A DNA stretch of 7,831 bases, from contig JAIRXI010000094.1 of the NCBI GenBank assembly GCA_031268395.1, positions 1 through 7,831 of the forward strand, in the 5' to 3' direction. The position numbers and the translations under genes are program-made. Every line of letters starts with the position of its first letter. Position 1 is the first letter of the stretch. The stretch is from Tannerella sp. GTDB lineage: Bacteria; Bacteroidota; Bacteroidia; Bacteroidales; Tannerellaceae. Below the pieces are notes generated by a model. It had not been told where the DNA came from, did not search any database, and saw only the letters and a program-made list of their open reading frames with translations. Below, piece by piece: positions 5,619 to 7,831 of this stretch.

Positions 5619-5626
5619 TATTTTTG
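5619..5626 (+). promoter_or_regulatory. -7 promoter box of the mechanosensitive channel gene
   Basis: TATTTTTG is a perfect TAnnTTTG match 39 nt before the ATG at 5666, facing away from the prs box 36 bp to its left. No TTTG lies at the usual -33 distance. The AT-rich setting makes a chance match more likely than for the prs box. Confidence 0.45.
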
Positions 5627-5654
5627 TCTCCATATTTTTTTGAGTAACGGAAAG

Positions 5655-5669
5655 ATGACAAAACAATGA
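5655..5669 (+). other. four-codon micro-ORF overlapping the channel gene start
   Basis: ATG-ACA-AAA-CAA-TGA (MTKQ, stop) ends in an ATGA overlap: its TGA (5667-5669) shares two bases with the ATG (5666) of the channel gene. The GGAAAG at 5649-5654 touches the micro-ORF ATG directly, too close to serve it, but sits 11 nt from the channel ATG, acceptable for a Shine-Dalgarno. It may be a chance frame or a short leader coupled to translation of the channel. Confidence 0.25.
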
Positions 5670-7495
5670 CGGAAAAAAGAAAAGAGAAACGGCGCCGGAT
5701 CGTGCGCCTGTGGCTGTTTGCCGCTACAGTCTGGACGGCTGCGGGCGTTGCCGCACCGTTGTCTGCGGGCGATTTTGCTCCGGCAGACATGCCATCGGCA
5801 GATTCAACGCTGCTGAAAACGGAACCCGATTCGACGCAGGTCGAAACGTTGATGTTGCAGATGAGGGAAATGGAACTTCGGGAAATCATGCTGCGCGCAG
5901 AACTGGAAAGGACCCGCCTTGCCGGACGGACGGACGATTCGCTCAAAGCGGCCGGGCAGCGGAGGCAGATCGATTCGCTGCGCGTGATCACGCCGGCCGT
6001 GCCTGTCGCGGTAGACGGCGACACCCTGTTCGTCATCTATGCCCGGCAGGGCGGACTGACGCCCCGACGCCGGGCAGAAAACGCGCGGGAGAATATTCTC
6101 GAAGCCGGAAAAAACCTGGCGTTCGGCAGAGATTCGCTGCGCATCGAAAACGGCATGTCCCTCACAGATCTCATGTATGGCGAAAAGGTGCTGTTCAGCA
6201 TCACCGACCAGGATGCCTGTTGGGAACATACCACGCGCGACGAATTGGCACGGCGATATGGCATTTCCGTATCCCGGAAAATCGACGAGCTGAAACGCGA
6301 AAACGGACTGGCGCAGTGGCTCAGGCGCGCGGGACTGTTCCTGCTGGTTGTCCTGCTGCAGGCGGGACTGTTCCGGCTCACCGGCCGCCTGTTCCTGAAC
6401 CTGCGCCGGAAAATCACCCTCCTGGAAAAACAGAAAAAACTCAAACCGCTCGTCGTCCGTGACTACGAGGTGCTGAACATCCACCGACAGGAGAAGGCGC
6501 TGGAAATCCTGGCAAAAGGATTGAAATGGATGCTGATACTGTTGCAGTTCGCTTTCAGCGTACCCATTCTGTTTGCCATCTTTCCGCAGACGCAGTCGTT
6601 TGCCGAAACACTGTTTTCATACGCTTTCGAGCCGCTGAGGATGATTTTCTGGTCGGTCATCCTCTACATTCCCAAACTGTTCCGGATCATTATCATTTGC
6701 CTCTGCATCCACTTTCTGGTGAAGGGGATACGGTTCATTGCCCGCGAAATCGAACATGAGAAACTGAAGATCAACGGATTTTTCCCGGACTGGGCACAGC
6801 CGACGTTCAACATCATCCGGTTTTTCCTCTACGTGCTTATGGTCGCGATGATCTACAACTACCTGCCATACTCAAATTCAGCCATTTTCAAGGGCGTGTC
6901 CGTTTTCGTCGGGCTGATGGTATCGCTGGGTTCGAGCACCGTCATCGGGAACATGCTGGCCGGGTTCGTCATCACCTACATGCGCCCCTTCAAGACGGGC
7001 GACCGCATCAAGATAGACGATACCGAGGGGCATGTCATTGAAAAGAGTCCGTTCGTCACGCGCCTGCGGACGCCGAAAAACGAAATCGTCACCATCCCCA
7101 ATTCAAAGGTCATGTCGTCCAATATTACCAACCACAGCGCCTCGGCAAGGATCTACGGACTGATCATCCATACCGAAGTCGGTTTCGGGTTCCATGTCCC
7201 CGGGCAGCAGGTTCGCCGGCTGCTGGTACAGGCGGCGCTGGAAACGCCCTGCGTACTTGCCGATCCGGAGCCGTTTGTGCTTGAAACGGAATGGAAGGAT
7301 TCCTATCCCGTATACCAGATCAATGCCTGCGTGAAAGAAGTCGACAACCTGCCGGCGGTTTATTCCGACCTGAACCGGCACATCCATGATGTCTTTCAGG
7401 AGGCCGGGATCGAACTGATTCTTCCGCATTACTACGCCGGACGCGACGGCAATCCGGTCGCCATGCCGCCCGAATATTTGGAAAAACGCCCATGA
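5666..7495 (+). CDS. MscS-family mechanosensitive ion channel (large form)
   Basis: This 609-residue inner-membrane channel should open under membrane tension and release solutes during osmotic downshock. A signal peptide with a very basic n-region ends near LSA|G (34/35). A periplasmic domain of about 185 residues follows, with a coiled-coil-like Glu/Arg/Leu-rich stretch near 52-90. Hydrophobic segments lie near 222-243, 289-308, 326-357 (perhaps two helices) and 381-402. The MscS core begins with the Gly/Ala/Ser-rich pore helix at about 410-445 (VGLMVSLGSSTVIGNMLAGF) and the conserved MRPFKTGDRIKI turn, then the cytoplasmic beta domain with IPNSKVMSSNITN near 477-489 and an alpha/beta C-terminal domain to about 595. 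E. coli MscS has 286 residues; the extra length is the periplasmic region and added helices, as in larger homologues. It is transcribed divergently from prs and ends before a terminator-like hairpin. The start at 5666 is supported by the signal peptide. Confidence 0.95.
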   Translation: MTEKRKEKRRRIVRLWLFAATVWTAAGVAAPLSAGDFAPADMPSADSTLLKTEPDSTQVETLMLQMREMELREIMLRAELERTRLAGRTDDSLKAAGQRRQIDSLRVITPAVPVAVDGDTLFVIYARQGGLTPRRRAENARENILEAGKNLAFGRDSLRIENGMSLTDLMYGEKVLFSITDQDACWEHTTRDELARRYGISVSRKIDELKRENGLAQWLRRAGLFLLVVLLQAGLFRLTGRLFLNLRRKITLLEKQKKLKPLVVRDYEVLNIHRQEKALEILAKGLKWMLILLQFAFSVPILFAIFPQTQSFAETLFSYAFEPLRMIFWSVILYIPKLFRIIIICLCIHFLVKGIRFIAREIEHEKLKINGFFPDWAQPTFNIIRFFLYVLMVAMIYNYLPYSNSAIFKGVSVFVGLMVSLGSSTVIGNMLAGFVITYMRPFKTGDRIKIDDTEGHVIEKSPFVTRLRTPKNEIVTIPNSKVMSSNITNHSASARIYGLIIHTEVGFGFHVPGQQVRRLLVQAALETPCVLADPEPFVLETEWKDSYPVYQINACVKEVDNLPAVYSDLNRHIHDVFQEAGIELILPHYYAGRDGNPVAMPPEYLEKRP

Positions 7496-7558
7496 AGTCA
7501 CAGATTTAATGGGTTCGTGTACCGTTGGCGCTGTAAGCATCCCAAATCCCCCGTCGTG

Positions 7559-7566
7559 TATTTTTG
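7559..7566 (+). promoter_or_regulatory. isolated -7-like box upstream of repeat copy C
   Basis: TATTTTTG matches TAnnTTTG perfectly but has no TTTG 19-21 bp upstream. Transcription from it would start near 7572-7574 and run straight into the hairpin at 7581-7611, producing only a very short RNA unless that hairpin is read through. It may be fortuitous. Confidence 0.25.
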
Positions 7567-7580
7567 CCTGTTCCATTGGG

Positions 7581-7611
7581 ACGGGCCACATTGCGTTGCG
7601 GGCCGTTTTTT
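7581..7611 (+). terminator. probable intrinsic terminator of the channel gene
   Basis: ACGGGCC (7581-7587) pairs with GGGCCGT (7600-7606) at six of seven positions (one internal G-G mismatch) around a 12-nt loop, and a run of six T residues covers 7606-7611. It lies 86 bp after the channel stop codon. The 3' arm and T-tract are the first bases of repeat copy C, as in copy A at the left end of the window. Confidence 0.5.
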
Positions 7612-7665
7612 ACCGGCAGGCCCTCTTCCGGGCACGACGGGGAAACATCTAACGGACATATTGGG
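7600..7665 (+). repeat. dispersed intergenic repeat, copy C
   Basis: This is the best partner of copy A (26-91): 54 of 66 aligned positions are identical, with the first 21 bases invariant and no gaps. It shares the blocks CTCTTCCGG (7623-7631), CGACGGGGA (7635-7643) and the CTAACGGACATATTG tail (7649-7663). Like copy A it starts in the 3' arm of a terminator-like hairpin and is followed by non-coding DNA. Confidence 0.75.
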
Positions 7666-7693
7666 TTTAACTCTTTCCGGATCAGCAAGATTA

Positions 7694-7729
7694 CTGTTTC
7701 GACAGGGTGGCTCGACTGTTAAAAAACAG
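7694..7729 (+). promoter_or_regulatory. tandem hairpins with interchangeable arms
   Basis: CTGT-TTCG-ACAG (7694-7705) and CTGTT-AAAA-AACAG (7716-7729) form two adjacent hairpins. Because their arms share CTGT/ACAG, the first left arm can pair with the last right arm and the middle arms with each other. They lie 28 bp before the -33 box of the next promoter, so as DNA they could be a regulator's inverted-repeat site; as RNA they would belong to read-through from upstream. Short stems keep confidence low. Confidence 0.3.
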
Positions 7730-7757
7730 CCCCCGGCAAAAAAAAGTACTGAAAATG

Positions 7758-7789
7758 TTTGGTGGTATAAAACGGAAAACATACTTTTG
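7758..7789 (+). promoter_or_regulatory. strong Bacteroidota promoter for the next gene
   Basis: TTTG at 7758-7761 is followed after exactly 20 bp by TACTTTTG at 7782-7789: both boxes match the lineage consensus perfectly and the spacing is ideal. Transcription should start near 7795, giving a leader of about 25 nt before the ATG at 7820. This is the best promoter in the window and suggests a well-expressed gene to the right. Confidence 0.75.
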
Positions 7790-7819
7790 CGGCCATAACA
7801 ATTACCAACAAAATAGAAC

Positions 7820-7831
7820 ATGTATAAACTT
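7820..7831 (+). CDS. start of an unidentified gene, cut by the window edge
   Basis: Only four codons are visible (Met-Tyr-Lys-Leu). The start is inferred from position: it is the first ATG downstream of a consensus promoter, with a short AC-rich leader that contains no competing ATG. Nothing can be said about the product. Confidence 0.5.

Larger units (their letters stand above)
7496..7819. other. intergenic region downstream of the channel gene
   Basis: No gene is supported on either strand; open frames here lack domains and run through the repeat and hairpins. The region holds a stray -7-like box (7559-7566), a probable terminator (7581-7611), repeat copy C (7600-7665), two neighbouring hairpins (7694-7729), an A-tract (7738-7745) and a strong promoter (7758-7789). 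The first 60 bp after the channel stop show nothing I can name. Confidence 0.7.

Noticed and set aside
7506..7540. tRNA T-arm-like string (GGGTTCGTGTACC) after the channel gene
   Set aside because: The stem pairs poorly, the loop lacks the invariant A58 position, and no acceptor, D or anticodon arms can be drawn around it.
1..7831. CRISPR array, insertion sequence, phage attachment site, toxin-antitoxin pair or defence system
   Set aside because: No direct-repeat/spacer array, transposase, integrase, terminal inverted repeats or defence-family protein is visible; all large genes belong to ordinary families.

Overview
The window looks like chromosomal DNA from a fairly GC-rich member of the Bacteroidota (probably Bacteroidales). 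The proteins have that flavour, Shine-Dalgarno sequences are weak, and most intergenic gaps carry the lineage's promoter signature: a -7 box TAnnTTTG, in the clearest case with a TTTG -33 box 20 bp upstream. I cannot name the genus.

Layout: 1-335 is a repeat-rich non-coding region. It holds a terminator-like hairpin, two copies of a dispersed repeat, a strong G-quadruplex motif on the minus strand and a 7-bp tandem array. 336-1616 (+) is a TolC/CzcC-type outer-membrane efflux protein with no visible pump partner. 1772-2833 (+) is DNA polymerase IV (dinB) with a complete active site and a C-terminal clamp-binding motif. 2959-3357 (+) is a hotdog acyl-CoA thioesterase, followed after 5 bp by dprA (3363-4478, +); the two almost certainly share a transcript. 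Convergent to dprA lies prs, ribose-phosphate pyrophosphokinase (4608-5549, -). Divergent from prs, across a 116-bp gap with two back-to-back -7 boxes, lies a 609-residue MscS-family mechanosensitive channel (5666-7495, +). 7496-7819 is non-coding: a likely terminator, a third repeat copy, two alternative hairpins and the best promoter in the window, which leads to an ATG at 7820 that opens a gene cut off by the window edge.

The genes are mostly housekeeping: PRPP supply, translesion synthesis, single-strand DNA handling, osmotic protection and export. They do not form one pathway. I see no transposase, CRISPR array, rRNA, tRNA, toxin-antitoxin pair or defence island, and no clear new protein system. 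The points worth a second look are in the non-coding DNA: the repeat that follows terminator-like hairpins at both ends of the window, the 1-nt-loop G-quadruplex motif, the dinB promoter box only 3 nt from the start codon, and DnaA-box-like 9-mers around the dinB start.
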